DNA of 64,000 nt from Marinomonas arctica. Lineage in GTDB: Bacteria; Pseudomonadota; Gammaproteobacteria; Pseudomonadales; Marinomonadaceae. The first letter of the stretch is position 1. Every line of letters begins with the position of its first letter. Of this stretch, positions 35,408 to 44,887 are shown one piece after another. The notes below the pieces were generated by a model. It was not told where the DNA came from. It saw nothing but the letters and a program-made list of their open reading frames with translations, and ran no database searches. The DNA lies in contig NZ_QHJF01000031.1 of assembly GCF_003259225.1 (NCBI RefSeq), positions 1 through 64,000 on the forward strand, in the 5' to 3' direction. Position numbers and translations under genes: made by a program.

Positions 35408-35962
35408 ATGAAAGTGACAAAGGCGCAGGTTCAAGAAAATCGAGAGCATATCGTTAAGACGGCTTCGGTGTTGTTTCGCGAACGTGGTTATGACGGTGTG
35501 GGTATCGCAGAACTCATGTCTACGGCAGGGTTTACTCACGGCGGTTTTTATAAACATTTTAAATCGAAAGCGGATTTGATGGCGGAGGCGGCGGCGTTTA
35601 GTTTTGCGAAGTCAGCTGAAGAAACGTCCGATTTAGATATGGCGACTTTTGCAAAGCAATATTTGTCCCGAAAGCATCGTGATTCGTTTGGTAATGGCTG
35701 TACTATGGCGGCTCTTTGTACAGATGCGGGGCGTCAATCGGAGTCCATTAAAGAAACATTTTTGGCTGGAATTGAAGGCCAGCTGGAAACTTTGGCAAAT
35801 GGAGAAGAGGCAACTGGAGAAGACCGAGTAAGAAGAATCAATGCCATTGCTCAAGCCGTTGGGGCGCTTATATTATCGCGCGCTTGCCCTGATGACTCTC
35901 CATTGGCGGATGAAATTCTACAGGTGTGTTTAGAACAAATTTTGAGTCAGCATGGGGCGTAG
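35408..35962 (+). CDS. TetR-family regulator divergent from the Old Yellow Enzyme gene
   Basis: 184 aa. Helix-turn-helix at about 12-58 (HIVKTASVLFRERGYDGVGIAELMSTAGFTHGGFYKHFKSK); the C-terminal domain has CTMAALCTDAGRQ, the same Cys-containing segment style as NemR/AcrR-like relatives. Cys in this position could sense electrophiles. Predicted to bind the 30-bp palindrome just upstream and to repress itself and the reductase gene. Confidence 0.9.
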   Translation: MKVTKAQVQENREHIVKTASVLFRERGYDGVGIAELMSTAGFTHGGFYKHFKSKADLMAEAAAFSFAKSAEETSDLDMATFAKQYLSRKHRDSFGNGCTMAALCTDAGRQSESIKETFLAGIEGQLETLANGEEATGEDRVRRINAIAQAVGALILSRACPDDSPLADEILQVCLEQILSQHGA

Positions 35963-36023
35963 AATAAAACGATAGGCGATGTTGTTTCTATGGTCTAGTG
36001 GTTGAATTCATAAAATGATACAA

Positions 36024-36053
36024 GCTTGGCGAGATGATTGATCATTGCCAAGC
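36024..36053. terminator. Hairpin between convergent tetR and chemoreceptor genes
   Basis: GCTTGGC (36024-36030) pairs with GCCAAGC (36047-36053), with a further ATGAT/ATCAT pairing inside. No long T run follows on either strand, so it is a possible bidirectional terminator only. Confidence 0.4.
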
Positions 36054-36077
36054 CTATGTGTTCTTTAGTTAAAAGAC

Positions 36078-37700
36078 TCAAGCAAACTGGAATTGTTTGA
36101 TTTTTCGGCTCAGTTCGTTGGTCATTTGTGCAATCATGGCGCTGCCTTCCGACACCTGTTGAGAGTCCTCTAATACTTTTTCGGATACTTCTCGAATGCC
36201 CATGATGTTGCGATTAATTTCTTCCGCCACGGTGCCTTGTTGTTCTGCGGCGGAGGCGATCTGATGGCTGCGTGCCGATACATCGTCCACTTGCCTTAAC
36301 ATGTTTTGTAAGTTCTCGGCGGCGACGTGCATTCTGTCGGCACCGCGTTCAGCTTGTTGGGTGCTGGTGGCCATCGAGGTGGAGGCCTCTTTGGATTGAT
36401 GTTGAAGCTTCTCGATGATGCTACGTATTTCGACAGTAGAGCCTTGAGTTCGGCTGGCCAATGAACGTACTTCATCCGCGACGACAGCAAAGCCGCGGCC
36501 CAGTTCTCCGGCTCGTGCGGCTTCAATGGCGGCGTTTAAAGCAAGAAGGTTGGTTTGCTCAGAAATGTCACCGATAACACCCAATACAGAGTCAATGTCG
36601 CCCGTTTGCTGCAACAGTTTAACAATGACATCGTTAGCGCCTTCGATGTTTTTGGTCAAACTTTGAATGTCTTCGTTCGTGGCGTCCAAATCTTGGCTAC
36701 TTTGGCGTGTGATGGTTTGCACCATTTGGGTTGCATCTGCCGTGTCCTTGGCATGTTGTGCCACGTCTCGAATGGAATAAGACATTTCATTCATGGCGGT
36801 GGCAAGCAATTCGACCTCTTGGAATTGATTATCCATACCTTGTTTGGTATGCAAACTATTGCCTTGCAGTTGTACGCAGACAGCTTGCAATTCTGTAATG
36901 GCGTGATCCACTTCCAGCAAGGTGTCATTTAATGAGTTGGATACATGATTGGCTGCATTGGCTAACATACCTATTTCATCGTCTCGTTGCATATCCAGTT
37001 GTTTTGTTAAATCGCCATCAGAGATGTGTTGCAGATGTTCCGTTACTGTTTTCAATGGACGGGTGATATTGCGAACAATGGTCACACTGCTGATAAGGGC
37101 GATTAATATGAGAATGAGTTCGATGCTCGCCGACTGTTTGATTGTGGCCCAGAAAATGTCCGTTACACTGCTGTACAGCACGCCGCTGCCAATAACCCAT
37201 CCCCATGGTTGATAGCCTTTAACGTAAGACACCTTATCTTCTGAATGTGAGACTTGTGGTCCTTTGTAGGCGTATTCTACATAGCCTTCACCGTGTTTTT
37301 TTACCTCAGACACCATGGCTTGCCAGTGTAAAAAACCATTGGCATCGGTGACATTCGCCATGTTTTTGCCTTCGTCTTGCGGTTTAAAAGGATGCATGAG
37401 CAGTTTGGTTTGCATGTCATTCACCCAGAAGTAGCCATCGTCGCCAAAGCGCAATGCAGACAAGGCGGCTAGCGCCGATTGCTTGGCTTGATCTTCACCA
37501 ATAACCGAGGCTTGGTCTCCATAGTATTTGACGAGAGAATACGCGCTGTCTACTTGCTCTTTGACTTGCAGTTGTCGTGCGCTTAACAGTTCACTGTGCA
37601 GTTCGCTGTAGGCAATGGCACTAAAGACGATAAGTAATGTGACTAAGGCGCTAATAAGCCCCCAAAGTTTATAGCTTACTTTTATTGAGCTGAGCTTCAT
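36078..37700 (-). CDS. Methyl-accepting chemotaxis protein with a periplasmic Cache domain
   Basis: 540 aa from the ATG at 37700 (GAAGGGATG upstream; a TTG 15 bp earlier is not used). Same architecture as the receptor at 15660-17282: TM1, sCache ([31 protein letters not shown]), TM2, HAMP, and the MCP hairpin with [23 protein letters not shown]. The two are equal in length and similar throughout, so they are paralogues with probably related ligands. Confidence 0.93.
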   Translation of the reverse strand: MKLSSIKVSYKLWGLISALVTLLIVFSAIAYSELHSELLSARQLQVKEQVDSAYSLVKYYGDQASVIGEDQAKQSALAALSALRFGDDGYFWVNDMQTKLLMHPFKPQDEGKNMANVTDANGFLHWQAMVSEVKKHGEGYVEYAYKGPQVSHSEDKVSYVKGYQPWGWVIGSGVLYSSVTDIFWATIKQSASIELILILIALISSVTIVRNITRPLKTVTEHLQHISDGDLTKQLDMQRDDEIGMLANAANHVSNSLNDTLLEVDHAITELQAVCVQLQGNSLHTKQGMDNQFQEVELLATAMNEMSYSIRDVAQHAKDTADATQMVQTITRQSSQDLDATNEDIQSLTKNIEGANDVIVKLLQQTGDIDSVLGVIGDISEQTNLLALNAAIEAARAGELGRGFAVVADEVRSLASRTQGSTVEIRSIIEKLQHQSKEASTSMATSTQQAERGADRMHVAAENLQNMLRQVDDVSARSHQIASAAEQQGTVAEEINRNIMGIREVSEKVLEDSQQVSEGSAMIAQMTNELSRKIKQFQFA

Positions 37701-37901
37701 ATGACATCCCTTCAAGGTGTGAGTTTGTTTTATAAGCAGGGATTATGGGCCTGAGTCCTGAAAAGAATTGTGATCGAAATCAAAACAAAGACACTTTGCT
37801 TAATATTTCTCTAAGATCCTCAGCATGAGGATATTGTCGGATTGAATACAGGCTTATTGATTCCTATGGCATCATTATTGCTTGATTTTATCTAAGATAA
37901 A

Positions 37902-37987
37902 TCAAATCAGCAGGACGGGTTCCTGTTAGGCAAAGGCGCCTGAATCTACAGCAATCACGCTGTTGTGGATTCAGGCGCCTTTTTTTG
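37902..37987 (+). terminator. Long terminator-like hairpin in the leader of the MCP-like gene
   Basis: A perfect 15-bp stem (37932-37946 with 37968-37982) encloses an inner ACAGC/GCTGT stem and runs into seven T. A smaller AGCAGG/CCTGTT hairpin precedes it at about 37909-37929. No plus-strand gene ends upstream, so it is either an attenuator for the following gene or the end of a small RNA. Confidence 0.75.
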
Positions 37988-38010
37988 TTCGGCATTGGAG
38001 AGACAGGAAC

Positions 38011-39144
38011 ATGAAGTGGCTTACTTATCCGGCATTTTTGTTGTTACACACACTGGGCATTATCGGCATGCTGCGGACTTTACTGGTGATTGGCCTAGTC
38101 GGTGGAGGTATTCGATTCGTCACATCCTCGCCGTTAGTTGAGTGGCTATGGGGGATATTGGTGTATTTAGCGATGGCCAGCCTGTGGCTTATTTTGCAGG
38201 AGATAGGCCAGCTGCAGCGTTACTGTGAAACAACCGCTTCGCCTCGTCTCAACGACCCAGTGCGCATGGGGCAATGGCGGCTTCTTCAGCCGGTGAGCCG
38301 TGGATTTCAGCAGTGGCTGAACCATGAACAGCGTCAACAACAATTATTGCAACAGCGCCTGGATGAAATATCCCACTCCTCCCATGAGCTTGAACAAAGC
38401 GCGGCCCTAGTCACTCGTAACGCTGAAGGGCAAAGTGGTTCGGCGACTGTTGCCGCGGCGGCTGTTGAAGAATTGAATGTGAGCATTGTGCAAGTGGCGT
38501 CCTTGGCTGCGGATTCGCGGCAGAGCAGTGTGGTCGCCAGTGAACAGCTGGCTGATGGCATTGAACAGCTCACCAATCTGGTGCGACAGGTGTCTGATAT
38601 GGCGCAGCAAGCGATCAGTACCGATGCGTTGATCCGTCAACTAAGCAGCAACTCCCACACCATCAATGAAATGTCTGGCACCATTCGTGGTATTGCTGAC
38701 CAAACCAATCTGTTGGCACTGAACGCCGCCATTGAAGCCGCGCGTGCAGGCGAGAGTGGTCGTGGCTTTGCTGTGGTGGCCGATGAAGTGCGGCGTTTGG
38801 CTATGCACAGCCAAGAGTCCGCCACAGAAATCAGTCGCAACATCGAATCTGTACAACGACATATTCAACAGGCCGCCGCTCAGGTGTCTGATCTGACAGA
38901 ATTGGCGAATCAAAGTGCCGAGCGTTCAGAAAAGGTTCGTACTCTGTTAAATCAGGTCCAGCAGCACACCCAGCAACTTACCGCACAAGTCGATCAAGTG
39001 GCTGTTAGCACTGAACAGCAGGGGCAAGCAGTAGCCGAAATTGCGGAACTGGCGGATCGGGTTCGTCGCGGCAATGCCGACAATCTGCACGCGGCCGATC
39101 AAGCCCGCACCATCGCTCATCATCTGGCTCATTTGACAGGATAA
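38011..39144 (+). CDS. MCP-like signalling protein without a periplasmic sensor
   Basis: 377 aa from the ATG at 38011 (GGAGAGACAGGAAC upstream; the longer frame overlaps the terminator hairpin). Two membrane segments at about 10-30 and 45-65 with only a short loop, then a cytoplasmic MCP domain with the tip [26 protein letters not shown]. No ligand domain is present, so sensing must come from a partner. The next gene, 5 bp on, encodes a membrane-anchored NIT-domain protein, a natural candidate. Confidence 0.88.
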   Translation: MKWLTYPAFLLLHTLGIIGMLRTLLVIGLVGGGIRFVTSSPLVEWLWGILVYLAMASLWLILQEIGQLQRYCETTASPRLNDPVRMGQWRLLQPVSRGFQQWLNHEQRQQQLLQQRLDEISHSSHELEQSAALVTRNAEGQSGSATVAAAAVEELNVSIVQVASLAADSRQSSVVASEQLADGIEQLTNLVRQVSDMAQQAISTDALIRQLSSNSHTINEMSGTIRGIADQTNLLALNAAIEAARAGESGRGFAVVADEVRRLAMHSQESATEISRNIESVQRHIQQAAAQVSDLTELANQSAERSEKVRTLLNQVQQHTQQLTAQVDQVAVSTEQQGQAVAEIAELADRVRRGNADNLHAADQARTIAHHLAHLTG

Positions 39145-39149
39145 TTGGT

Positions 39150-40010
39150 ATGAACAGTATTGATTCCGCACTCCCGTTCTTGTTCACGGTTTTGATCATC
39201 ATGGCGTTGCTGTTTTATAGACTACATTGGCGCTTGCAACAGAAAAAACACTTACATCTGCAATCGAATGTTCGGCAATTGGCGGTACTGCGCGTCTTGA
39301 TTGCCGAGTTTCAGCGTCATCGTGGCCTGAGCAATGGTGTACTCTGTGGTGACACCAGCATGAGTCAAGCGCTTGCGACGACGCGACAAAGTTTGGATCA
39401 GCACATCCATGTCGCACAAGCGTTCGACAGCACCCATCGAGAGGCGTGGAAAGGTTTGATTGATCATTGGTCGCGGATGCGTGAAGGACGCAGTCATGAT
39501 CGTGTGAACAATTTGATGCAGCATCACTTAATCATTCGTAATAGTATTTTTCTCATGGAAGATGTGGCCAGCGAGATGGATCTGACACAAGGCTTACCTG
39601 CGTTGGGCTATTTGTCTTGTATCTGGCATGAGGTGATTCAGGCGGCAGAGTGGGCCGGGCAGGCGCGTGCATTGGGGACGGGGATCGCGGCGGCCGGACA
39701 CAGCAGTGTCGAACAGCGGGTAAGAATGCATTTTCTCTATCAAAAAATTGAGTTGTTGGCGGGCCAAGCTTTTACCACACTGCAGCAACATGCCCAAGCG
39801 TATCCGCAGATGGCAGCGTTTCGTTTGTCGCATTGCGAGCAAGTCGTGACGGATTTTCTGCGCTGTATAAAGCAGGAGCTACTCGGTTCAGAAGTCCCTG
39901 TGATTGCGGCTAACACCTATTTTCAACAGGCCACTCAGGCCATTGATGAATTGTTGGCCTTAGTGGATACGGCATTGGATCAGTTGCAACAGCAACACGG
40001 AAAAGAGTGA
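39150..40010 (+). CDS. Membrane-anchored NIT (nitrate/nitrite-sensing) domain protein
   Basis: 286 aa with one N-terminal membrane segment (about 8-25), followed by a helical domain resembling the nitrate- and nitrite-sensing NIT domain: FQRHRGLSNG near the start and a second Arg motif in GQARALGTGIAAAG. In known proteins the NIT domain is fused to HAMP/MCP, GGDEF or kinase modules; here it stands alone. It begins 5 bp after the MCP-like gene and likely acts with it. If the topology is N-in, the sensor lies in the periplasm. The NIT assignment is by pattern, so moderate certainty. Confidence 0.7.
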   Translation: MNSIDSALPFLFTVLIIMALLFYRLHWRLQQKKHLHLQSNVRQLAVLRVLIAEFQRHRGLSNGVLCGDTSMSQALATTRQSLDQHIHVAQAFDSTHREAWKGLIDHWSRMREGRSHDRVNNLMQHHLIIRNSIFLMEDVASEMDLTQGLPALGYLSCIWHEVIQAAEWAGQARALGTGIAAAGHSSVEQRVRMHFLYQKIELLAGQAFTTLQQHAQAYPQMAAFRLSHCEQVVTDFLRCIKQELLGSEVPVIAANTYFQQATQAIDELLALVDTALDQLQQQHGKE

Positions 40011-40078
40011 TAATGCTTACGTCCTTGCAAGGCATTTTGCTACTATCTTAGGAACGATGATTTTCATAAGGAAGCGTT

Positions 40079-40912
40079 ATGCAATATTCGGTTCTTATTA
40101 CAGGTTGTTCGTCAGGTATTGGCTTAGAGGCCGCCAAAATGCTTCAAGAGCGTGATTTTCTGGTGGTGGCGAGTTGTCGCAAACAAGAAGACGTCGCCGC
40201 GTTGCAAGCACAGGGCATTAAACATGTTGTGCAGTTGGACCTAGCGGACTCAGCTTCGATAGAAAAGGGCTTGCAAGACACCTTGGCCATTACTCATGGT
40301 GAGCTTTTTGCCCTGTTTAACAACGGTGCTTATGGTCAGCCGGGGGCAGTGGAAGATTTGCCTGTGGAGGCGTTGCGTGCGCAGTTCGAATGCAATGTCT
40401 TCGGTACGCATGAACTGACCACCAAGGTGCTGAAAGTGATGCTGGCCCAAGGATACGGACGCATTGTCAATAACAGTTCAGTACTGGGCTTGGTGGCCGC
40501 GCCGTTCCGTGGTGCTTACAATGCCAGTAAGTTTGCTTTAGAAGGTTTGACCGATACCTTGCGTTTAGAGTTATTCGATACGCCGATTAAAGTGAGTTTG
40601 ATCGAACCTGGCCCAATCGAAAGCCGTTTTCGTGCCAATGCGTTGCTGGCGTTGCAAAACAATATCGACATGGAAAACAGCCGCCATAAAAAGGGTTATG
40701 AAGACGCCATAGCAAGGTTGAGCAAAGAAGGCGTGACGTCATCACAAACTCTGCCTGCCAGTGCGGTGGTGAATAAACTGATTCATGCCTTGGAATCAAC
40801 GCGCCCAAAAGCGCGCTATTATGTGACTTTGCCAACCTATGGTGCGGTGTTGATGAAACGCGTACTTCCAACGTGCTTGTTGGATTGGGTGATGCGCCGT
40901 CAAGGCGCGTGA
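40079..40912 (+). CDS. Short-chain dehydrogenase/reductase
   Basis: 277 aa SDR: ITGCSSGIGLEAAK at the start, FNNGAYGQPG, NNSSVLGLVAAPFRGAYNASKFALEG with the catalytic Ser-Tyr-Lys. Family relatives reduce sterol- or acyl-chain-like ketones; the substrate here is unknown. AAGGAAGC precedes the ATG at 40079. Its 3' end overlaps the convergent hydrolase gene by 13 bp. Confidence 0.9.
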   Translation: MQYSVLITGCSSGIGLEAAKMLQERDFLVVASCRKQEDVAALQAQGIKHVVQLDLADSASIEKGLQDTLAITHGELFALFNNGAYGQPGAVEDLPVEALRAQFECNVFGTHELTTKVLKVMLAQGYGRIVNNSSVLGLVAAPFRGAYNASKFALEGLTDTLRLELFDTPIKVSLIEPGPIESRFRANALLALQNNIDMENSRHKKGYEDAIARLSKEGVTSSQTLPASAVVNKLIHALESTRPKARYYVTLPTYGAVLMKRVLPTCLLDWVMRRQGA

Positions 40913-41913
40913 TGAAGGGTTTTTAGCCAATCGGACATCGCAGATAGGTAAGCAGCACGAGCCGGCTCATGGGATAGGTATAAGTCATGAAAGCCTTGCG
41001 CAATACTCACTTGGGTGAGATTGCTGAAGGTTTTCTTGGCGGCTTGCTGCATGCTGTCCACATCCAAAACACCATCACCCTGTTGTGTTTCTTCTACTGT
41101 TCGTTTACCTATGGTACTGATGGCTGAATGACACACCAGTGTCGGGATTCTGATACGCTGATTGACTAGATTGCGCTGCGCGATAATGACTTCTCTTAAC
41201 CAATGAAAAGAGAGATCGAAGCCTCTTGGTGGCTTCCAATCTAATCGGTAATCCCATTCACCACCAAATACGGTGTGCAGTGTTTTAGAGTAAATGTTGA
41301 TTTTTCTCGCCCGTAAATACGAAAACGGCAGCAAAGAGACCAATATGCGAATAGGCCAGCTAACGCGATTGAGTACCTTAGGTGGAAAGGGTAAGGCAAG
41401 AAATGGACTGTTGAGCATCAGTCCAACCACTTCAGGAAACGCTTTGTTGTAATGGCTTTCGCGTTCGGGCAAAGCATAAGGTTGTGCCAAATAAGTGGAC
41501 ACCACTAAGCCACCAGTGGAGTGCCCGAGTATGACAACCTGATTGACACCATCTTGTTTCATCGTCGCTAGGGCAATGTCCAAATCTTGACCGTATTGTT
41601 CTATCGATTCGCACCAATTAGGCGGAGTCGAAGGGCGAATCGAGCGGCCGTAGCCCTGAAGGTCTATGGCATAAAAACGATAGCCTAAATCAACAAAGTG
41701 TCTTGCCAAACCTGTTTGAAAAAAATAATCCGTATAACCATGCACATACAAAATGGCGTTGGTCGCGTCAGGATTACCAATATGGTGAATGAGTGTCGTG
41801 TGGACTTGTGTTTTGGGGCCAGCGAAAGAAAAAGTGCGAGCACGAAAATCGGCACCTAATAGGTCTTCACATTCGTATAGTTGTTGCCAGTGTTGTCCTA
41901 TCGGTGCGCTCAT
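40900..41913 (-). CDS. Alpha/beta hydrolase (lysophospholipase-like serine hydrolase)
   Basis: 337 aa. Serine nucleophile in LGHSTGGLV (GHSTG), oxyanion region YVHGYTDYFFQ, acid and His near the C-terminus (GFHDLYLSHEP). No signal peptide, so cytoplasmic. Related to monoacylglycerol lipase/lysophospholipase L2 types. It lies 18 bp downstream of hlyU on the same strand. Confidence 0.85.
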   Translation of the reverse strand: MSAPIGQHWQQLYECEDLLGADFRARTFSFAGPKTQVHTTLIHHIGNPDATNAILYVHGYTDYFFQTGLARHFVDLGYRFYAIDLQGYGRSIRPSTPPNWCESIEQYGQDLDIALATMKQDGVNQVVILGHSTGGLVVSTYLAQPYALPERESHYNKAFPEVVGLMLNSPFLALPFPPKVLNRVSWPIRILVSLLPFSYLRARKINIYSKTLHTVFGGEWDYRLDWKPPRGFDLSFHWLREVIIAQRNLVNQRIRIPTLVCHSAISTIGKRTVEETQQGDGVLDVDSMQQAAKKTFSNLTQVSIAQGFHDLYLSHEPARAAYLSAMSDWLKTLHHAP

Positions 41914-41931
41914 AAGGGGTTTCTCAAAGAG

Positions 41932-42219
41932 TTAATTAAATAGGTTGTCACCAAGTTGGTCGATGGTTAGCTTGGCTTTACGCAAGGTTATCTCAATGCA
42001 CTCATCACGATTTGGCATTAAATCTGAACGAATAAAGTTATGTGTTTTTTGTTCTTCACCTTCGCCCTTGGTGATAGTGGCAGCAACGCGATATTGCCCA
42101 CCGTCTTTCATCGGAGCGGGTATAATTGAAAACCCCTTGTGTTCTATTGCGTCTTCCGTTTTTTCAGGGGCGCTTTCGCCCCCAGCAAATAGCCCTTTGA
42201 GGCTAGATAAGATACCCAT
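41932..42219 (-). CDS. hlyU: HlyU-family protein
   Basis: 95 aa, the whole length of the HlyU Pfam family (EHKGFSIIPAPMKDGGQYRVAATITK, RSDLMPNRDECIEITLRKAKLTIDQLGDNLF). Named after a Vibrio haemolysin activator with the same family name, although members lack a classical helix-turn-helix. Role in this organism is unknown. GAGAGAACATC precedes the ATG. Confidence 0.85.
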   Translation of the reverse strand: MGILSSLKGLFAGGESAPEKTEDAIEHKGFSIIPAPMKDGGQYRVAATITKGEGEEQKTHNFIRSDLMPNRDECIEITLRKAKLTIDQLGDNLFN

Positions 42220-42330
42220 TGATGTTCTCTCCTACTGATTTTGCTCTATTTTTCGGGGATTTGTTGTAATAGTCAAATCTCGACGTATGATTTATTTTTC
42301 AACGTTAACAGAATTACCACAGGATAAGTA

Positions 42331-42358
42331 TTCTGTCGAAGGAAAGTCCCATTATAAT
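42331..42358 (+). promoter_or_regulatory. Candidate lacI-family promoter
   Basis: A perfect -10 TATAAT (42353-42358) lies 16 bp after a weak -35 TTCTGT (42331-42336), 48 bp before the regulator start. Confidence 0.45.
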
Positions 42359-42405
42359 GTGTTGCTAGCGTTTCCGTTTAATTAGGGTATAGGTAGAGCA
42401 AAACA

Positions 42406-43383
42406 ATGAGCACTATTACTCAAGTAGCTACATTAGCAGGGGTCTCCAAAGCCACGGTGTCTCGCGTGTTAAGCGGTGTGACGCCGGTGAAAGAAGAGAC
42501 TCGTGCTCGAGTATTGGCCGCGATTGACACCTTGTCTTATAGCCCAAATCAGGCCGCTCGGTCGTTGGCAAGCAATAAAACCTATACCATAGGTTTGGTG
42601 GCATCGCGTATTGACACGGCCTATTACGGACCCGCCTCTAGTGGGGTAGAAAGAGCATTACGTGGTGGCGACCGACATGTCATCATTGCTAGCGGTAATG
42701 GTTCTTTAGAAGGCGAGCGTGACGCGGTCGACTTCCTAATCAAACGACAAGTAGACGCGTTGGTATTAGTAACCAATTTTTTATCAGAAGAAGAAGTCGC
42801 ACGCATTAATGAACGCTGCCCCGTGTTTGTGTTGAACCAGCAATTTCCAGGCGGAGCAGGTCACAGCATTGCGTTTGATAATTTTGCGGGTGGCGAAATG
42901 GCCACCCAATACCTTATCGATAAAGGACACCAAAAAATTGCTACGGTGACGGGGCCGTTATGGAAGCATGATGCTTATCAGCGTTATTTAGGTTGCCAAA
43001 GAGCGCTGCAAAACGCTGACTTACCCCTGCATGGTCAATATGAGGGGAATTTTAGTGCAAACTCAGGTATGGCCCAAATGGCCTCTATTTTAGCGCTTCA
43101 GGATCGGCCTACCGCGATCTTTTTTGCTAATGATATTATGGCGATGGGAGCGCTTCATGTGTGCGCTCAGCAAGGCATTAAGGTGCCCGATGACATGGCT
43201 ATTATCGGTTTTGATGACCTTGATATGTCAAAATATTATTCCCCTAGCATAACAACCATAAAATTGCCTTTATATGAGATGGCGGAAGCCGCAGCCTATC
43301 TGCTTTTAAACACTATTTATGGCACCAAACACACCATAAAACATGCCTTTTCCCCCGAACTGATTGTTCGCCAATCTGCTTGA
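42406..43383 (+). CDS. LacI-family sugar-responsive repressor
   Basis: 325 aa. Helix-turn-helix and hinge at 1-55 (ITQVATLAGVSKATVSRVLSGV, YSPNQAARSLA), then the periplasmic-binding-protein-like core (about 60-325). The usual IGFDD near the end is present (AIIGFDDLDMSKYYSPSITTIKLP). It lies just upstream and in the same direction as the sugar ABC operon, whose promoter holds a LacI-type palindrome. It probably represses that operon until a sugar or pathway intermediate binds. Confidence 0.93.
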   Translation: MSTITQVATLAGVSKATVSRVLSGVTPVKEETRARVLAAIDTLSYSPNQAARSLASNKTYTIGLVASRIDTAYYGPASSGVERALRGGDRHVIIASGNGSLEGERDAVDFLIKRQVDALVLVTNFLSEEEVARINERCPVFVLNQQFPGGAGHSIAFDNFAGGEMATQYLIDKGHQKIATVTGPLWKHDAYQRYLGCQRALQNADLPLHGQYEGNFSANSGMAQMASILALQDRPTAIFFANDIMAMGALHVCAQQGIKVPDDMAIIGFDDLDMSKYYSPSITTIKLPLYEMAEAAAYLLLNTIYGTKHTIKHAFSPELIVRQSA

Positions 43384-43422
43384 TCGCAAATATCGTGTTA
43401 TTCAAAAAATGAGTAAAAAATA

Positions 43423-43472
43423 TTGACGAGGCCGTATTATTGACTAATATTTGTTCATGAAAGCGGTTTCAT
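43423..43472 (+). promoter_or_regulatory. Promoter and LacI-type operator of the sugar ABC operon
   Basis: -35 TTGACG (43423-43428) and -10 TAATAT (43445-43450) are 16 bp apart. The 16-bp near-palindrome ATGAAAGCGGTTTCAT at 43457-43472, with the central CG of LacI-family operators, lies right at the start site, about 80 bp before the first gene. Confidence 0.8.
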
Positions 43473-43550
43473 TTCAAGTTTTACCGTTTTAGCTCACGCT
43501 TTTCGACAGAGGAGAGTGAGGATCAAAACCCAATAGAGGATAAAAATAAT

Positions 43551-44789
43551 ATGATGGGTAAAAAACTGTTCGCTGCCACAATTGGGGCAGGATTTATGAG
43601 TGCGTCTGTGCAAGCGGCTGACCTAGAAGTGATTCATTGGTGGACATCGGGCGGTGAGCAAAAAGCCGTGACAGTGTTGGCTGAAGAATTTAATAAACTG
43701 GGTAACGATAAATGGGTCGATACGGCGGTCGCGCTGGGCGAAAACGCACGAGCATTGACCATGCAGCGTATTCTCGGCGGTGATGCCCCTGGAGCCGCAC
43801 AATTCAATACCTCTCGTCAGTTCGAAGAATTGATTGAAGAGGGTCTGCTTCTTGATCTCACTCCGGTAGCTGAAAAAGAAGGCTGGACTGATTTTATTCG
43901 TCCTTCCAGTATTTTAAATCCCTGTATGAAAGACGGCGGCATTTATTGTGTGCCAGTCAATATTCATTCGGCACAGTGGCTTTGGACCAATAAGAAAGTC
44001 TTTGCTGAGGTGGGAGTCAAAGAGCCCAATACATGGGAAGAATTTTTGAGCGTTGCCCCAAAAATCCGTGAGGCAGGTTACATTCCTTTAGCCTTTGGTG
44101 GTCAGGGTTGGCAGGAACGCCATGTCTTTGACGTGGTGCTTATTGGGGTGACAGATGAAGCATTCTGGAATCGTCTGTGGAAAGACAAGAGTGTGGACGC
44201 GGCGGGCAGTGCGCAAATGCGCAAAGTCTTCGAGACATTTGGGGCGCTAAGACAATTTACCGATGCGGGAGCACCAGGTCGAAATTGGAACGATGCCACT
44301 AACATGGTGATCACGGGCAAAGCCGCGGCGCAGGTTATGGGCGACTGGGCGCGTGGTGAATTTGCGGCCGCGGATAAAGTCGCTGAAGTAGATTACGGCT
44401 GTATTCCTGGCCCATCGAAACGCCCTTATCTTACTCTTGGCGGCGATGCGTTTATTTTCCCAAAATCGTCCGATCAAAATCTTGAAGCCGCGCAAATGAA
44501 ATTGGCTTCAATGATGTTGAGTCCGTACATTCAAGCGAAATTCAATAACACCAAAGGGTCTTTACCAGTACGTGCAGATGTTGATTTAACCGTGGCAGAT
44601 GCCTGCATGAAAAAAGGCTTAGCTCTGTTGGATGACCCTAAAGCGTCTATCACGCCAGCGAATGCCTATATTACGGAAGATACCAATGGGCAGATACAAG
44701 ATTTAGTCTCCACTTTTTGGAATGAGCCCAGTATGTCTGTCGACAATGCCCTAGCTGTTTTTAAAGGCATTATCGAAGACGCTGAGTAA
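43551..44789 (+). CDS. Carbohydrate ABC transporter substrate-binding protein
   Basis: 412 aa with a Sec signal peptide (cleavage about VQA/AD, residue 22). The mature start LEVIHWWTSGGEQKAV is the hallmark of family 1 sugar-binding proteins, with HSAQWLWTNKKVF in the middle. Delivers a sugar or glycoside to the two permeases downstream. AGAGGATAAAA precedes. The ligand is unknown. Confidence 0.92.
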   Translation: MMGKKLFAATIGAGFMSASVQAADLEVIHWWTSGGEQKAVTVLAEEFNKLGNDKWVDTAVALGENARALTMQRILGGDAPGAAQFNTSRQFEELIEEGLLLDLTPVAEKEGWTDFIRPSSILNPCMKDGGIYCVPVNIHSAQWLWTNKKVFAEVGVKEPNTWEEFLSVAPKIREAGYIPLAFGGQGWQERHVFDVVLIGVTDEAFWNRLWKDKSVDAAGSAQMRKVFETFGALRQFTDAGAPGRNWNDATNMVITGKAAAQVMGDWARGEFAAADKVAEVDYGCIPGPSKRPYLTLGGDAFIFPKSSDQNLEAAQMKLASMMLSPYIQAKFNNTKGSLPVRADVDLTVADACMKKGLALLDDPKASITPANAYITEDTNGQIQDLVSTFWNEPSMSVDNALAVFKGIIEDAE

Positions 44790-44887
44790 TCTTTTCGTCG
44801 ATGAATGATCACCGGTTTTTTCTGTAATACCATACTTAGCAGGTGGTACTGGTGGTCACTTCTTGCGTTCCAAAAGGAGTATAAACT

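Noticed and set aside
37861..37990. c-di-GMP riboswitch ahead of the MCP-like gene
   Set aside because: I searched by eye for the conserved GEMM core and tetraloop/receptor motifs and did not find them; left as an unassigned structured leader.
37963..38010. 16-codon N-terminal extension of the MCP-like protein
   Set aside because: It overlaps the terminator hairpin, and the ATG at 38011 has a good ribosome site.
44790..44887. Hairpin or attenuator between the binding protein and first permease of the sugar operon
   Set aside because: Only short, wobble-rich pairings are possible and no T run follows.
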